DNA of 64,000 nt, taken from positions 82,613,757 to 82,677,756 of the forward strand of contig NC_077238.1 in NCBI RefSeq assembly GCF_947179165.1, in the 5' to 3' direction. The notes beneath the pieces were generated by a model. The model saw only the letters and a list, made by a program, of their open reading frames with translations. It was not told where the DNA came from and did not search any database. Shown here one piece after another: positions 11,214 through 25,010 of the stretch; the stretch's first letter is position 1; each line of letters begins with the position of its first letter. Source of the stretch: Solanum dulcamara. Lineage: Eukaryota > Streptophyta > Magnoliopsida > Solanales > Solanaceae. The position numbers were made by a program, and so were the translations under genes.

Positions 11214-13582
11214 GCCTACGGATTTTTTAGGTGCCGGGGGTCTGGGTCGAATTTTCTTGGACTCTTCCATATTAGCATCCGTAACGACCTAGGGAATGAC
11301 TCCAGTTGCCCCGACGATGCTTTAGAAGGGTTTAGGAGTATTTTATTGGTGACGCAATAGCAATTAGGCAATTTTGCCAGTTTTTCATGTGTGTTACCCC
11401 ACGGAATTTTTAGGTGCAAGGGGTCCGGGTTGAATTTTCTTGGACTCTTCCATAGTAGCATCCGTAACGACCTAGGGAATGACTCCAGTTGCCCCGACGA
11501 TGCTTTAGAAGGATTTAGTAGTATTTTATTGGTGACGCTATAGCAATTAGGCAATTTTGCCAGTTTTTCATGTGTGTTACCCCACGGAATTTTTAGGTGC
11601 AAGGGGTCCGGGTTGAATTTTCTTGGACTCTTCCATAGTAGCATCCCTAACGACCTAGGAAATGACTTCAGTAGCCCCGACAGTGCTTTAGAAGGGTTTA
11701 GGAGCATTTTATTGGGGATGCATTAGGAATTAGGCAATTTTGCCAGTTTTTGTGTATGTTAGCCCACAGATTTTTTAGATGCCGAGGGTACGGGTCGAAT
11801 TTTTTTGGACTATTCCATATTAGCATCCGTAACGACCTTGGGAATGACTCCAATAGCCCCGAAGGCACTTTAGAAGGGTTTTGGAGCATTTTATTAGCGA
11901 CGGAATAGGAAATAGGCAATTTTGCCAGTTTTTCGTGTGTGTTAGCCAACGGATTTTTTAGGTGCCGGGGGTCCGACTCGAATTTTCTTGGACTCTTCCA
12001 TACTAGCATCTGTAACGACCTAGGGAATGACTCCAGTAGCCCGGACGGCGCTTTAGAAGGGTTTAGAAGCATTTTATTGGCGACGCATTAAGAATTAGGC
12101 AATTTTGCCAGTTTTTCGTGTGTGTTAGCCCACAGAATTTTTAGGTGCCGATGGTCCGTGTCGAATTTTGTTGGACTCTTCCATATTAGCATCCGTAACG
12201 ACCTAGGGAATGACTCCAGTTGCCCCGACGGTACTTTAGAAGGTTTTAGAAGCATTTTATTGGCGACGCAATAGGAATTAGGCAATTTTGCCAGTTTTTC
12301 GTGTGTGTTAGCCAATAGATTTTTTAGGTGTCGGAGGTCCGGGTCAAATTTTCTTGGACTCTTCCATAGTAGCATACGTAACGACCCAGGAAATGACTCC
12401 AGTAGCCCCGATGGTGCTTTAGAAGGGTTTAGGAGCATTTTATTGGCGACGCAATAGGAATTAGGCAATTTTGTCAGTTTTTCATGTATGTTAGCCCTCA
12501 AATTTTTTAGGTGCCGGGGTCCGGGTCGAATTTTATTGGACTCTTCCATATTAGAATTCGTAACGACCTAGGGAATGAATCCAGTAGCCCCGACGGTGCT
12601 TTAGAATGGTTTAGGAGCATTTTATTGGCGACACAATAGGAATTAGGCAATTTTGCCAATTTTCGTGTGTGTTAGCCCACAAATTTTTTAGGTGCCGAGG
12701 GTTCGGGTCGAATTTTCATGGAATCTTCCATATTAGCATCCATAATGACCTAGGGAATGACTCTAGTTTCCCCGACAGCGCTTTATCAGGGTTTAGAAGC
12801 ATTTTATTGGCGACGCAATAGGAATTAGGCAATTTTGCCAGTTTTTCGTGTGTGTTAGCCCACAGACTTTTTAGGTGCCGATGGTCCGGGTCGAATTTTC
12901 TTGGACTCTTCCATATTAGCAGCCGTAACGAACTAGGGAATGACTCTAGTTGCCCCGACGGTACTTTAGAAGGTTTTAGAAGCATTTTATTGGCGACGCA
13001 ATAGGAATTAGGCAATTTAGCCAGTTTTTCGTATGTGTTAGCCAATGTAATTTTTAGGTGCCAGGGGTCCGGGTCAAATTTTATTGGACTCTTCCATAAT
13101 AGCATACGTAACGACCTAGGAAATAACTCCAGTAGCGCCGCTGGTGCTTTAGAAGTGTTTAGGAGCATTTCATTGGCGATGCATTAGGAATTAGGCAATT
13201 TTTCCAGTTTTTCGTGTATGTTAGCCCACAGATTTTTTAGGTGCTGAGGGTCCGACTCAAATTTTCTTAGATTCTTCCATACTAGCATCCGTAACGACCT
13301 AGGGAATGACTCCAGTAGCCCTATGGCGCTTTAGAAGGGTTTAGAAGCATTTTATTGGCGACGCATTAAGAATTAGGCAATTTTGCCAGTTTTTCGTGTA
13401 TGTTAGCCCACAGATTGTTTAGGTGCCGATGGTCCGGGTTTCTTGGAATCTTCCATATTAGCATCTGTAACGACCTAGAGAATGACTCCAGTAGCCCCGA
13501 CGGCGCTTTAGAAGGCTTTAGGAGCATTTTATTGGCGACGCATTAGGAATTAGGCAATTTTGCCAGTTTTTCGTGTGTGTTA
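11214..13582 (+). repeat. HOR-B unit 3, 13-mer of 2369 bp
   Basis: Delimited by GCCTACGGA at 11,214 and 13,583. The length is 13 x 183 = 2379 minus 10: the 6-bp deletion at about 13,440 plus four single-base losses, including GCCCTATGG near 13,320 and CCGGGGTCC near 12,517. The GTTACCCCACGG monomer is tandemly doubled (near 11,395 and 11,577) without the deletion seen in unit 1. The middle contains the block also found near the window start. Confidence 0.86.
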
Positions 13583-15226
13583 GCCTACGGATTTTTTAGG
13601 TGCCGGGGGTCTGGGTCGAATTTTCTTGGACTCTTCCATATTAGCATCTGTAACGACCTAGGGAATGACTCCAGTTGCCCCGAAGATGCTTTAGAAGGGT
13701 TTAGAAGCATTTTATTGGTGACGCAATAGCAATTAGGCAATTTTGCCAGTTTTTCATGTGTGTTACCCCACGGAATTTTTAGGTGCAAGGGGTCCGGGTT
13801 GAATTTTCTTGGACTATTCCATAGTAGCATCCGTAACGACCTAGGAAATGACTCCAGTAGCCCCGACAGTGCTTTAGAAGGGTTTAGGAGCATTTTATTG
13901 GGGATGCATTAGGAATTAGGCAATTTTGCCAGTTTTTCGTGTATGTTAGCCCACAGATTTTTTAGATGCCGAGGGTCCGGGTCGAATATTTTTGGACTAT
14001 TCCATATTAGCATCCGTAACGACCTAGGGAATGACTCTAGTAGCCCCGACGACGCTTTAGAAGGGTTTAGGAGCATTTTATTGGCAACGCAATAGGAATT
14101 AGGCAATTTTGCCTGTTTTTTGTGTGTGTTAGCCCACAGATTTTTTAGGTGCCGATGGTCTGGGTCGAATTTTCTTGGACTATTCCATACTAGCATCCGA
14201 ATTGACCTAGGGAATGACTCCAGTAGCACGAACGGCGCTTTAGAAGGGTTTAGGAGCATTTTATTGGCGACGCAATAGGGATTACGCAATTTTGCTAGTT
14301 TTTCGTGTGTGTTTTCCCATGGCCTTTTTAGGTGCCAAGGGTCCGGGTCAAATTTTCTTGGACTCTTCCATAGTAGCATCCGTAACGACCTAGGTAATGA
14401 CTCCAGAAGCATCGATATCGCTTTAGAAGGGTTTAGGAGCATTTCATTGGCGACGCAATAGGAATTAGGCAATTTTGCCAATTTTTCATGTATGTTAGCC
14501 CTCAGATTTTTTAGGTGCCGGAGGTCCGGGTCGAATTTTATTGGACTCTTCCATATTAGAATTCGTAATGACCTAGAGAATGAATCAAGTAGCCCCGACG
14601 GCGCTTTAGAAGGGTTTAGGAGCATTTTATTGGCGACGCAATAGGAATTAGGCAATTTTGCCAGTTTTTCGTGTGTGTTAGCCAACGGATTTTTTAGGTG
14701 CCGGGGGTCCGACTCGAATTTTCTGGGAATCTTCCATACTAGCATCGGTAACGACCTAGGGAATGACTCCAGTAGCCCGGACTGCGCTTTAGAAGGGTTT
14801 AGGAGCATTTTATTGGCGACGCATTAAGAATTAGGCAATTTTGCCAGTTTTTCGTGTGTGTTAGCCCACAGAATTTTTAGGTGCCGATGGTCCGGGTCGA
14901 ATTTTGTTGGACTCTTCCATATTAGCATCCGTAACGACCTAGGGAATGACTTCAGTTGCCCCGACGGTACTTTAGAAGGTTTTAGAAGCATTTTATTGGC
15001 GACGCAATAGGACTTAGGCAATTTTGCTAGTTTTTCATGTATGTTAGCCCTCAAATTTTTTAGGTGCCGGGGGTCCGGGTCGAATTTTCTTGGAATCTTC
15101 CATATTAGCATCCGTAACGACCTAGGGAATGACTCCAGTAGCCCCGACGGCGCTTTAGAAGGCTTTAGGAGCATTTTATTGGCGCATTAGGAATTAGGCA
15201 ATTTTTCCAGTTTTTCGTGGGTGTTA
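13583..15226 (+). repeat. HOR-B unit 4, 9-mer of 1644 bp
   Basis: It starts at the last GCCTACGGA (13,583). Its end is set by the same position in the next opening block, where the motif reads GCCCACGGA (15,227). The CCATGGCC marker (14,317, then 15,961) repeats at the same 1644-bp distance, confirming the period. A 3-bp loss, TTGGCGCATTAGG near 15,180, accounts for 1647 minus 3. Confidence 0.82.
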
Positions 15227-17760
15227 GCCCACGGATTTTTTAGGTTCTGGGTGTCCGGGTCGAATTTTCTTGGACTCTTCCATATTAGCATCAGTAACGA
15301 CCTAGGGAATGACTCCAGTTGCCCCAACGATGCTTTAGATGGCTTTAGGAGCATTTTATTATTGACGCAATAGCAATTAGGCATTTTTGCCAGTTTTTCG
15401 TGTGTGTTACCCCACGGAATTTTTAGGTGCCAGGGGTCCGAGTCGAATTTTGTTGGACTCTTTCATAGTAGCATCCGTAAAGACCTAGGAAATGACTCCA
15501 GTAGCCCCGACAGTGCTTTAGAAGGGTTTAGGAGCATTTTATTGGGGACGCATTAGGAATTAGGCAATTTTGCCAGTTTTTCGTGTATGTTAGCACACAG
15601 ATTTTTTAGATGCCGAGGGTCCGGGTCTAATTTTTTTGGACTATTCCATATTAGCATCCGGAATGACCTAGGGAATGACTCCAGTAGCCCCGACGACGCT
15701 TTAGAAGGGTTTAGGAGCATTTTATTGGCAACGCAATAGGTATTAGGCAATTTTGCCAGTTTTTCGTGTGTGTTATCCCAAAGATTTTTTAGGTGCCGGG
15801 GGTCTGAGTCGAATTATCTTGGACTATTCCATACTAGCATCCGAAATGACCTAGGGAATGACTCCAGTAGCCCGGACGGCGCTTTAGAAAGGTTTAGGAG
15901 CATTTTATTGGCGACGCAATAGGGATTACGCAATTTTGCTAGTTTTTCGTGTGTGTTATCCCATGGCCTTTTTAGGTGCCGAGGGTCCGGGTCAAATTTT
16001 CTTAGACTCTTCCATAGTAGCATCCGTAACGACCTATGGAATGACTCCAGTAGCCTCGATATCGCTTTAGAAGGGTTTAGGAGCATTTCATTGGCGACGC
16101 ATTAGGAATTTGTCAATTTTGCCTGTTTTTCATGTATGTTAGCCCTCAGATTTTTTAGGTGCCAGGGGTCCGGGTCGAATTTTATTGGACACTTCCATAT
16201 TAGAATTCGTAACGACCTAGGGAATGAATCAAGTAGCCCCGACGGTGCTTTAGAAGGGTTTAGGAGCATTTTATTGGCGACGCAATAAGAATTAGGCAAT
16301 TTTGCCGGTTTTTCGTGTGTGTTAGCCCACGGATTTTTTAGGTGCCGGGGGTCCGACTCAAATTTTCTTGGACTCTTCCATACTATCATCCGTAATGACC
16401 TAGGGAATGACTCCAGTTGCCCCGACGGCACTTTAGAAGGGTTTAGAAGCATTTTATTGGCGACGCAATAGGAAATAGGCAATTTTGCCAGTTTTTCGTG
16501 TGTGTTAGCCAACGGATTTTTTAGGTGCCGGGGGTCCGACTCGAATTTTCTTGGACTCTTCCATATTAGAATTCGTAACAACCTAGGTAATGTCCTCAGT
16601 AGCCCGGACGACGCTTTAGAAGGGTTTAGGAGCATTTTATTGACGACGCATTAAGAATTAGGCAATTTTGCTAGTGTTTCGTGTGTGTTAGCCCACAGAT
16701 TTTTTAGGTGCCGATGGTCCGGGTTGAATTTTCTTGGACTCTTCCATATTAGCATCCGTAACGACCTAGGAATGACTCCAGTTGCCCCAACGGTACTTTA
16801 GAAGGTTTTAGAAGAATTTTATTGGCGACGCAATAGAATTAGGAAATTTTGCCAGTTTTTCATGTGTGTTAGCCCACAGATTTTTTAGGTGCCGGGGGTC
16901 CGGGTCGAATTTTCTTGGACGCCTCCATAGTAGCATCCGTAACGACCTAGGGAATGACTCCAGTACCCCCGACGATGCTTTAGAAGGGTTTAGGAGTATT
17001 TTATTGGCGACGCATTAGGAATTAGGCAATTTTGCCAGTTTTTCATGTGTGTTAGCCCACGGATTTTTTAGGTGCCGGGGGTCCGACTCAAATTTTCTTG
17101 GACTCTTCCATACTATCATCCGTAATGACCTAGGGAATGACTCCAGTTGCCCCGACGGCACTTTAGAAGGGTTTAGAAGCATTTTATTGGCGACGCAATA
17201 GGAAATAGGCAATTTTGCCAGTTTTTCGTGTGTGTTAGCCAACGGATTTCTTAGGTGCCGGGGGTCCGACTCGAATTTTCTTGGACTCTTCCATATTAGA
17301 ATTCAAAACAACCTAGGTAATGACTCCAGTATCCCGGACGGCGCTTTAGAAGGGTTTAGGAGCATTTTATTGGCGACGCATTAAGAATTAGGCAATTTTG
17401 CCAGTTTTTCGTGTGTGTTAGCCCACAGATTTTTTAGGTGCCGATGGTCCGGGTCAAATTTTTTCTTGGACTCTTCCTTAGTAGCATACGTAACGACCTA
17501 GGAAATGACTCCAGTAGCCCCGATGGTGCTTTAGAAGGGTTTAGGAGCATTTTATTGGCGACGCAATAGGAATTAGGCAATTTTGCCAGTTTTTCATGTA
17601 TGTTAGCCCTCAAATTTTTTATGTGCCGGGGGTCCGGATCGAATTTTATTAGACTCTTCCATATTAGAATTCATAACGACCTAGGGAATGATTCAAGTAG
17701 CCCCGACGGCGCTTTAGAAGGATTTAGGAGCATTTTATTGGCGACGCAATAGTGATTAGG
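15227..17760 (+). repeat. Left-domain monomers with a partial 4-monomer duplication
   Basis: It begins with another opening block (CGATGCTTTAGATGG, then GTTACCCCACGG near 15,408, then GGGGACGCATTAGG near 15,544). The monomer with ACTATCATCCG occurs at 16,382 and again at 17,112, 730 bp apart, with the same neighbours, so about two monomers have been copied four monomers downstream. The 17,015-17,760 stretch recurs at 21,040 and, less exactly, at 23,777. Confidence 0.8.
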
Positions 17761-20700
17761 TAATTATTCCAGTTTTTCGTGTGTGTTAGCCCACGGATTT
17801 TTTAGGTGCCGAGGGTCCGGGTCGAATTTTTTTGGACTATTCCATATTAGCATCCGTAACGACCTAGGGAATGACTGCAGTAGCCCCGACGACGCTTTAG
17901 AAGGGTTTAGGAGCATTTTATTGGCAACACAATAGGAATTAGGCAATTTTGCCAGTTTTTCGTATGTGTTATCCCACAGATTTTTTAGGTGCCGGGGGTC
18001 TGAGTCGAATTTTCTTGGACTATTCCATATTAGCATCCGTAACGACCTAGGGAATGACTCCAGTTGCCCCGACGATGCTTTATATGGCTTTAGGAGCATT
18101 TTATTATTGACGCAATAGCAATTAGGCAATTTTGCCAGTTTTTCGTGTGTGTTACCCCATGGAATTTTTAGGTGCTAGGGGTCCGAGTCGAATTTTGTTG
18201 GACTCTTCCATATTAGCATCCGTAACGACCTAGGGAATGACTCCAGTAGACTTGATATCGCTTTAGAAGGGTTTAGGAGCATTTCATTGGCGATGCATTA
18301 GGAATTTGTCAATTTTGCCAGTTTTTCATGTATGTTAGCCCTCAGATTTTTTAGGTGCCGGGGGTCCGGGTCGAATTTTATTGGACTCTTCCATATTAGA
18401 ATTCGTAACGACCTAGGGATTGAATCAAGTGGCCCCGACGGCGCTTTAGAAGGGTTTAGGAGCATTTGATTGGCGACGCAATAGGAATTAGGCAATTTTG
18501 CCAGTTTTTTATGTGTGTTAGCCCACGGATTTTTTAGGTGCCGAGGGTCCGACTCAAATTTTCTTGGACTCTTCCATACTATCATCCGTAACGACCTAGG
18601 GAATGACTCTAGTTGCCCCAACGGTACTTTAGAAGGTTTTAGAAGCATTTTATTGGTGACGCAATAGGAATTAGGCAATTTTGCCAGTTTTTCGTGTGTG
18701 TTAGCCAACGGATTTTTTAGGTGCCGGGTGTCCGGGTCGAATTTTCTTGGACGCTTCCATAGTAACATCCGTAACGACCTAGGGAATGACTCCAGTAGCC
18801 CCGACGATGCTTTAGAAGGGTTTAGGAGTATTTTATTGGCGACGCATTAGGAATTAGGCAATTTTGCCAGTTTTTCGTGTATGTTAGCCCACAGATTTTT
18901 AAGGTGCCGAGGGTCCGGGTCGAATTTTCTTGGAATCTTCTATATTAGCATCCGTAATGACCTAGGGAATGACTCCAGTTGCCCCGACGGCACTTTAGAA
19001 GGGTTTTGGAGCATTTTATTAGCGACGCAATAGGAAATAGGCAATTTTGCCAGTTTTTCGTGTGTGTTAGCCAATGGATTTTTTAGGTGCCGGGGGTACG
19101 ACTCGAATTTTCTTGGACTCTTCCATACTAGCATCCATAACGACCTAGGGAATGACTCCAGTAGCCCGGACAGCGCTTTAGAAGGGTTTAGGAGCATTTT
19201 ATTGGCGACGCATTAAGAATTAGGCAATTTTGCCAGATTTTCGTGTGTGTTAGCCCACAGAATTTTTAGGTGCCGATGGTCCGGGTCGAATTTTGTTGGA
19301 CTCTTCCATATTAGCATCCGTAACGACCTAGGGAATGATTCCAGTTGCCCCGACGGTACTTTAGAAGGTTTTAGAAGCATTTTATTGGCGACGCAATAGG
19401 AATTAGGCAATTTTGCCAGTTTTTCGTGTGTGTTAGCCCATAGAATTTTTAGGTGCCAGGGGTTCGGGTCAAATTTTCTTGGACTCTTCCATAGTAGCAT
19501 ACGTAACGACCTAGGAAATGACTCCAGTAGCCCGATGGTGCTTTAGAAGGGTTTAGGAGCATTTTATTGGCGACGCAATAGGAATTAGGCAATTTTGTCA
19601 GTTTTTCATGTATGTTAGCCCTCAAATTTTTTAGGTGCCGGGGTCCGGGTCGAATTTTATTGGACTCTTCCATATTAGAATTCGTAACGACCTAGGGAAT
19701 GAATCCAGTAGCCCCGACGGTGCTTTAGAAGGGTATAAGAGCATTTTATTGGCGACACAATAGGAATTAGGCAATTTTGCCAATTTTCGTGTGTGTTAGC
19801 CCACAGATTTTTTAGGTGCCGAGGGTTCGGGTCGAATTTTCTTGGACTCTTCCATATTAGCATCCGTAATGACCTAGGGAATGACTCTAGTTTCCCCGAC
19901 GGTGCTTTATAAGGGTTTAGAAGCATTTTATTGGCGACGCATTAGGAATTAGGCAATTTTGCCAGTTTTTCGTGTGTGTTAGCCCACAGATTTTTTGGGT
20001 GCCGATGGTCCGGGTCGAATTTTCTTGGACTCTTCCATATTAGCATCCGTAACGACCTAGGGAATGACTCCAGTTGCCCTGACGATGCTTTAGAAGGGTT
20101 TAGGAGCATTTTACTGGTGACGCAATAGCAATTAGGCAATTTTGCCAGTTTTTCATGTGTGTTACCCCACGGAATTTTTAGGTGCAAGGGGTCCGGGTTG
20201 AATTTTATTGGACTCTTCCATAGTAGCATCCGTAACGACCTAGAAAATGACTCCAGTAGCACCGACAGTGCTTTAGAAGGGTTTAGGAGCATTTTATTGG
20301 GGACGCATTAGGAATTAGGCAATTTTGCCAGTTTTTCGTGTGTGTTAGCCCACAGATTTTTTAGGTGCCGGGGGTCCGACTCGAATTTTCTTGGACTCTT
20401 CCATACTATCATCCGTAATGACCTAGGGAATGACTCCAGTTGCCCCGACGGCACTTTAGAAGGGTTTAGAAGCATTTTATTGGCGACGCAATAGGAAATA
20501 GGCAATTTTGCCAGTTTTTCGTGTGTGTTAGCCAACGGATTTTTTAGGTGCCGGGGGTCCGACTCGAATTTTCTTGCACTCTTCCATATTAGAATTCGTA
20601 ACAACCTAGGTAATGACCTCAGTAGCCCGGACGGCGCTTTAGAAGGGTTTAGGAGCATTTTATTGATGACCCATTTAGAATTAGGCAATTTTGCCAGTGT

Positions 20701-21785
20701 TTCGTGTGTGTTAGGCCATAGATTTTTTAGGTGCCGATGGTCCGAGTCGAATTTTCTTGGACTCTTCCATATTAGCATCCGTAACGACCTAGGGAATGAC
20801 TCCAGTTGCCCCAACGGTACTTTAGAAGGTTTTAGAAGCATTTTATTGGCGACGCAATAGAAATTAGGCAATTTTGCCAGTTTTTCATGTGTGTTAGCCC
20901 ACGGATTTTTTAGGTGCTGGGGGTCCGGGTCGAATTTTCTTGGACGCTTCCATAGTAGCATCCGTAACGACCTAGGGAATGACTCCAGTAGCCCTGACGA
21001 TGCTTTAGAAGGGTTTAGGAGTATTTTATTGGCGACGCATTAGGAATTAGGCAATTTTGCCAGTTTTTCGTGTGTGTTAGCCCCCGGATTTTTTAGGTGC
21101 CGAGGGTCCGGGTCGAATTTTCTTGGACTCTTCCATATTAGCATCCGTAACAACCTAGGGAATGACTCCAGTTGCCCCGACGGCACTTTAGAAGGGTTTA
21201 GAAGCATTTTATTGGCGACGCAATAGGAATTAGGCAATTTTGCCAGTTTTTCGTGTGTGTTAGCCAACGGATTTCTTAGGTGCCGGGGGTCCGACTCGAA
21301 TTTTCTTGGACTCTTCCATATTAGAATTCAAAACAACCTAGGTAATGACTCCAGTATCCCGGACGGCGCTTTAGAAGGGTTTAGGAGCATTTTATTGGCG
21401 ACGCATTAAGAATTAGGCAATTTTGCCAGTTTTTCGTGTGTGTTAGCCCACAGATTTTTTAGGTGCCGATGGTCCGGGTCGAATTTTTTCTTGGACTCTT
21501 CCTTAGTAGCATACGTAACGACCTAGGAAATGACTCCAGTAGCCCCGATGGTGCTTTAGAAGGGTTTAGGAGCATTTTATTGGCGACGCAATAGGAATTA
21601 GGCAATTTTGCCAGTTTTTCATGTATGTTAGCCCTCAAATTTTTTATGTGCCGGGGGTCCGGGTCGAATTTTATTGGACTCTTCCATATTAGAATTCATA
21701 ACGACCTAGGGAATGAATCAAGTAGCCCCGACGGCGCTTTAGAAGGATTTAGGAGCATTTTATTGGCGACGCAATAGTGATTAGG
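17761..21785 (+). repeat. HOR-C long unit, 22-mer of 4025 bp
   Basis: Delimited by the marker TAATTATTCC at 17,761 and 21,786; 22 x 183 = 4026, so it is one base short. The opening monomers after the marker are nearly the same as those of the next unit. The segment before the marker also repeats at the 4025-bp distance, for example the monomer with TTCTTAGGTGCC (17,250 and 21,275). The unit contains two GTTACCCC opening blocks (near 18,151 and 20,161). Confidence 0.8.
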
Positions 21786-24522
21786 TAATTATTCCAGTTT
21801 TTCGTGTGTGTTAGCCCACGGATTTTTTAGGTGCCGAGGGTCCGGGTCGAATTTTTTTGGACTATTCCATATTAGCATCCGTAACGACCTAGGGAATGAC
21901 TCCAGTAGCCCCGACGATGCTTTAGAAGGGTTTAGGAGCATTTTATTGGCAACACAATAGGAATTAGGCAATTTTGCCAGTTTTTCGTATGTGTTATCCC
22001 ACAGATTTTTTAGGTGCCGGGGGTTTGAGTCGAATTTTCTTGGACTATTCCATATTAGCATCCGTAACGACCTAGGGAATAACTCCAGTTGCCCCGACGA
22101 TGCTTTAGATGGCTGTAGGAGCATTTTATTGTTGACGCAATAGCAATTAGGCAATTTTGCCAGTTTTTCGTGTGTGTTACCCCACGGAATTTTTAGGTGC
22201 CAGGGGTCCGAGTCGAATTTTGTTGGACTCTTCCATAGTAGCATCCGTAACGACCTAGGGAATGACTCTAGTAGACTCGATATCGCTTTAGAAGGGTTTA
22301 GGAGCATTTCATTGGCGATGCATTAGGAATTTGTCAATTTTGCCAGTTTTTCATGTATGTTAGCCCTCAGATTTTTTAGGTGCCGGGGGTCCGGGTCGAA
22401 TTTTATTGGACTCTTCTATATTAGAATTCGTAACGACCTAGGGATTGAATCAAGTGGCCCCGACGGCGCTTTAGAAGGGTTTAGAAGCATTTTATTGGCG
22501 ACGCAATAGGAATTAGGCAATTTTGCCAGTTTTTCGTGTGTGTTAGCCCACGGATTTTTTAGGTGCCGGGGGTCCGACTCGAATTTTCTTGGACTCTTCT
22601 ATACTATCATCCGTAATGACCTAGGGAATGACTCCAGTTGCCCCGACGGCACTTTAGAAGGGATTAGAAGCATTTTATTGGCGACGCAATAGGAAATAGG
22701 CAATTTTGCCAGTTTTTCGTGTGTGTTAGCCAACGGATTTTTTAGGTGCCGGGGGTCCGACTCGAATTTTCTTGCACTCTTCCATATTAGAATTCGTAAC
22801 AACCTAGGTAATGACCTCAGTAGCCCGGACGGCGCTTTAGAAGGGTTTAGGAGTATTTTATTCGCGACGCATTAAGAATTAGGCAATTTTGCCAGTTTTT
22901 CGTGTGTGTTAGCCCATAGATTTTTTAGGTGCCGATGGTCCGGGTCGAATTTTCTTGGACTCTTCCATATTAGCATCCGTAACGACCTAGGGATTGACTC
23001 CAATTGCCCCAACGGTACTTTAGAAGGTTTAAGAAGTATTTTATTGGCGACGCAATAGGAATTAGGCAATTTTGCCAGTTTTTCGTGTGTGTTAGCCCAC
23101 GGATTTTTTAGGTGCCGGGGGTCTGGGTCGAATTTTCTTGGACGCTTCCATATTAACATCCGTAACGACCTAGGGAATGACTCCAGTAGCCCCGACGATG
23201 CTTTAGAAGGGTTTAGGAGTATTTTATTGGCGACGCATTAGGAATTAGGCAATTTTGCTAGTTTTTAGCCCACAGATTTTTTAGGTGCCGAGGGTCCGAG
23301 TTGAATTTTCTTGGACTCTTCCATATTAGCATCCGTAAAGACCTAGGGAATGACTCCAGTTGCCCCGACGGCACTTTAGAAGGGTTTAGAAGCATTTTAT
23401 TGGCGACGCAATAGGAATTAGGCAATTTTGCCAGTTTTTCGTGTCCGTTAGCCAACGGATTTTTTAGGTGCCGGGGGTACGATACGAATTTTCTTGGACT
23501 CTTCCATACTAGCATCCGTAACGACCTAGGGAATGACTCCAGTTGCCCCAACGGTACTTTAGAAGGTTTTAGAAGCATTTTATTGGCGACGCAATACAAA
23601 TTAGGCAATTTTGCCAGTTTTTCATGTGTGTTAGCCCACGGATTTTTTAGGTGCCGGGGGTCCGGGTCGAATTTTTTTGGACGCTTCCATAGTAGAATCC
23701 GTAACGACCTAGGGAATGACTCCAGTAGCCCTGACGATGCTTTAGAAGGGTTTAGGAGTATTTTATTGGCGACGCATTAGGAATTAGGCAATTTTGCCAG
23801 TTTTTCGTGTATGTTAGCCCACAGATTTTTTAGGTGCCGAGGGTCCGGGTCGAATTTTCTTGGACTCTTCCATATTAGCATCCGTAACAACCTAGGGAAT
23901 GACTCCAATTGCCCCGACGGCACTTTAGAAGGGTTTAGAAGCATTTTATTGGCGACGCAATAGGAATTAGGCAATTTTGCCAGTTTTTCGTGTGTGTTAG
24001 CCAACGGATTTTTTAGGTGCCGGGGGTCCGACTCGAATTTTCTTGGAATCTTCCATACTAGCATCGGTAACGACCTACGGAATGACTCCAGTAGCCCGGA
24101 CGGCACTTTAGAAGGGTTTAGGAGCATTTTATTGGCGACGCATTAAGAATTAGGCAATTTTGCCAGTTTTTCGTGTGTGTTAGCCCACAGATTTTTTAGG
24201 TGCCGATGGTCCGGGTCGAATTTTTTCTTGGACTCTTCCTTAGTAGCATACGTAACGACCTAGGAAATGACTCCAGTAGCCCCGATGGTGCTTTAGAAGG
24301 GTTTAGGAGCATTTTATTGGCGACGCAATAGGAATTAGGCAATTTTGCCAGTTTTTCATGTATGTTAGCCCTCAAATTTTTTATGTGCCGGGGGTCCGGG
24401 TCGAATTTTATTGGACTCTTCCATATTAGAATTCATAACGACCTAGGGAATGAATCAAGTAGCCCCGACGGCGCTTTAGAAGGATTTAGGAGCATTTTAT
24501 TGGCGACGCAATAGTGATTAGG
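21786..24522 (+). repeat. HOR-C unit, 15-mer of 2737 bp
   Basis: Delimited by TAATTATTCC at 21,786 and 24,523. The length is 15 x 183 = 2745 minus 8: a 10-bp deletion near 23,266, where GTTTTTAGCCCAC has lost CGTGTGTGTT, and a 2-base T insertion near 24,222. GACTCGATAT repeats at the same distance (22,274 and 25,011). Shared rare variants such as TAGATGGCTGTAGG make the relation to the next unit unambiguous. Confidence 0.88.
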
Positions 24523-25010
24523 TAATTATTCCAGTTTTTCGTGTGTGTTAGCCCACGGATTTTTTAGGTGCCGAGGGTCCGGGTCGAATTTTTTTGGACT
24601 ATTCCATATTAGCATCCGTAACGACCTAGGGAATGACTCCAGTAGCCCCGACGATGCTTTAGAAGGGTTTAGGAGCATTTTATTGGCAACACAATAGGAA
24701 TTAGGCAATTTTGCCAGTTTTTCGTATGTGTTATCCCACAGATTTTTTAGGTGCCGGGGGTCTGAGTCGTATTTTCTTGGACTATTCCATATTAGCATCC
24801 GTAACGACCTAGGGAATGACTCCAGTTGCCCCGACGATGCTTTAGATGGCTGTAGGAGCATTTTATTGTTGACGCAATAGCAATTAGGCAATTTTGCCAG
24901 TTTTTCGTGTGTGTTACCCCACGGAATTTTTAGGTGCTAGGGGTCCGAGTCGAATTTTGTTGGACTCTTCCATAGTAGCATCCGTAACGACCTAGGGAAT
25001 GACTCCAGTA
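24523..25010 (+). repeat. HOR-C next copy, first 2.7 monomers
   Basis: This continues the 2737-bp period from the TAATTATTCC marker to GACTCGATAT. After that the unit is interrupted in order by the tandem duplication of its next six monomers. Confidence 0.85.

Noticed and set aside
20525..20860. Plus-strand open frames of about 111 codons (MLAxGFFRCRGS repeats)
   Set aside because: They arise only where a single TAG in GCAATAGG or GCATTAGG is mutated, for example to CATTTAG, CAATAC or CAATGGG, joining two monomers. No other coding signal.
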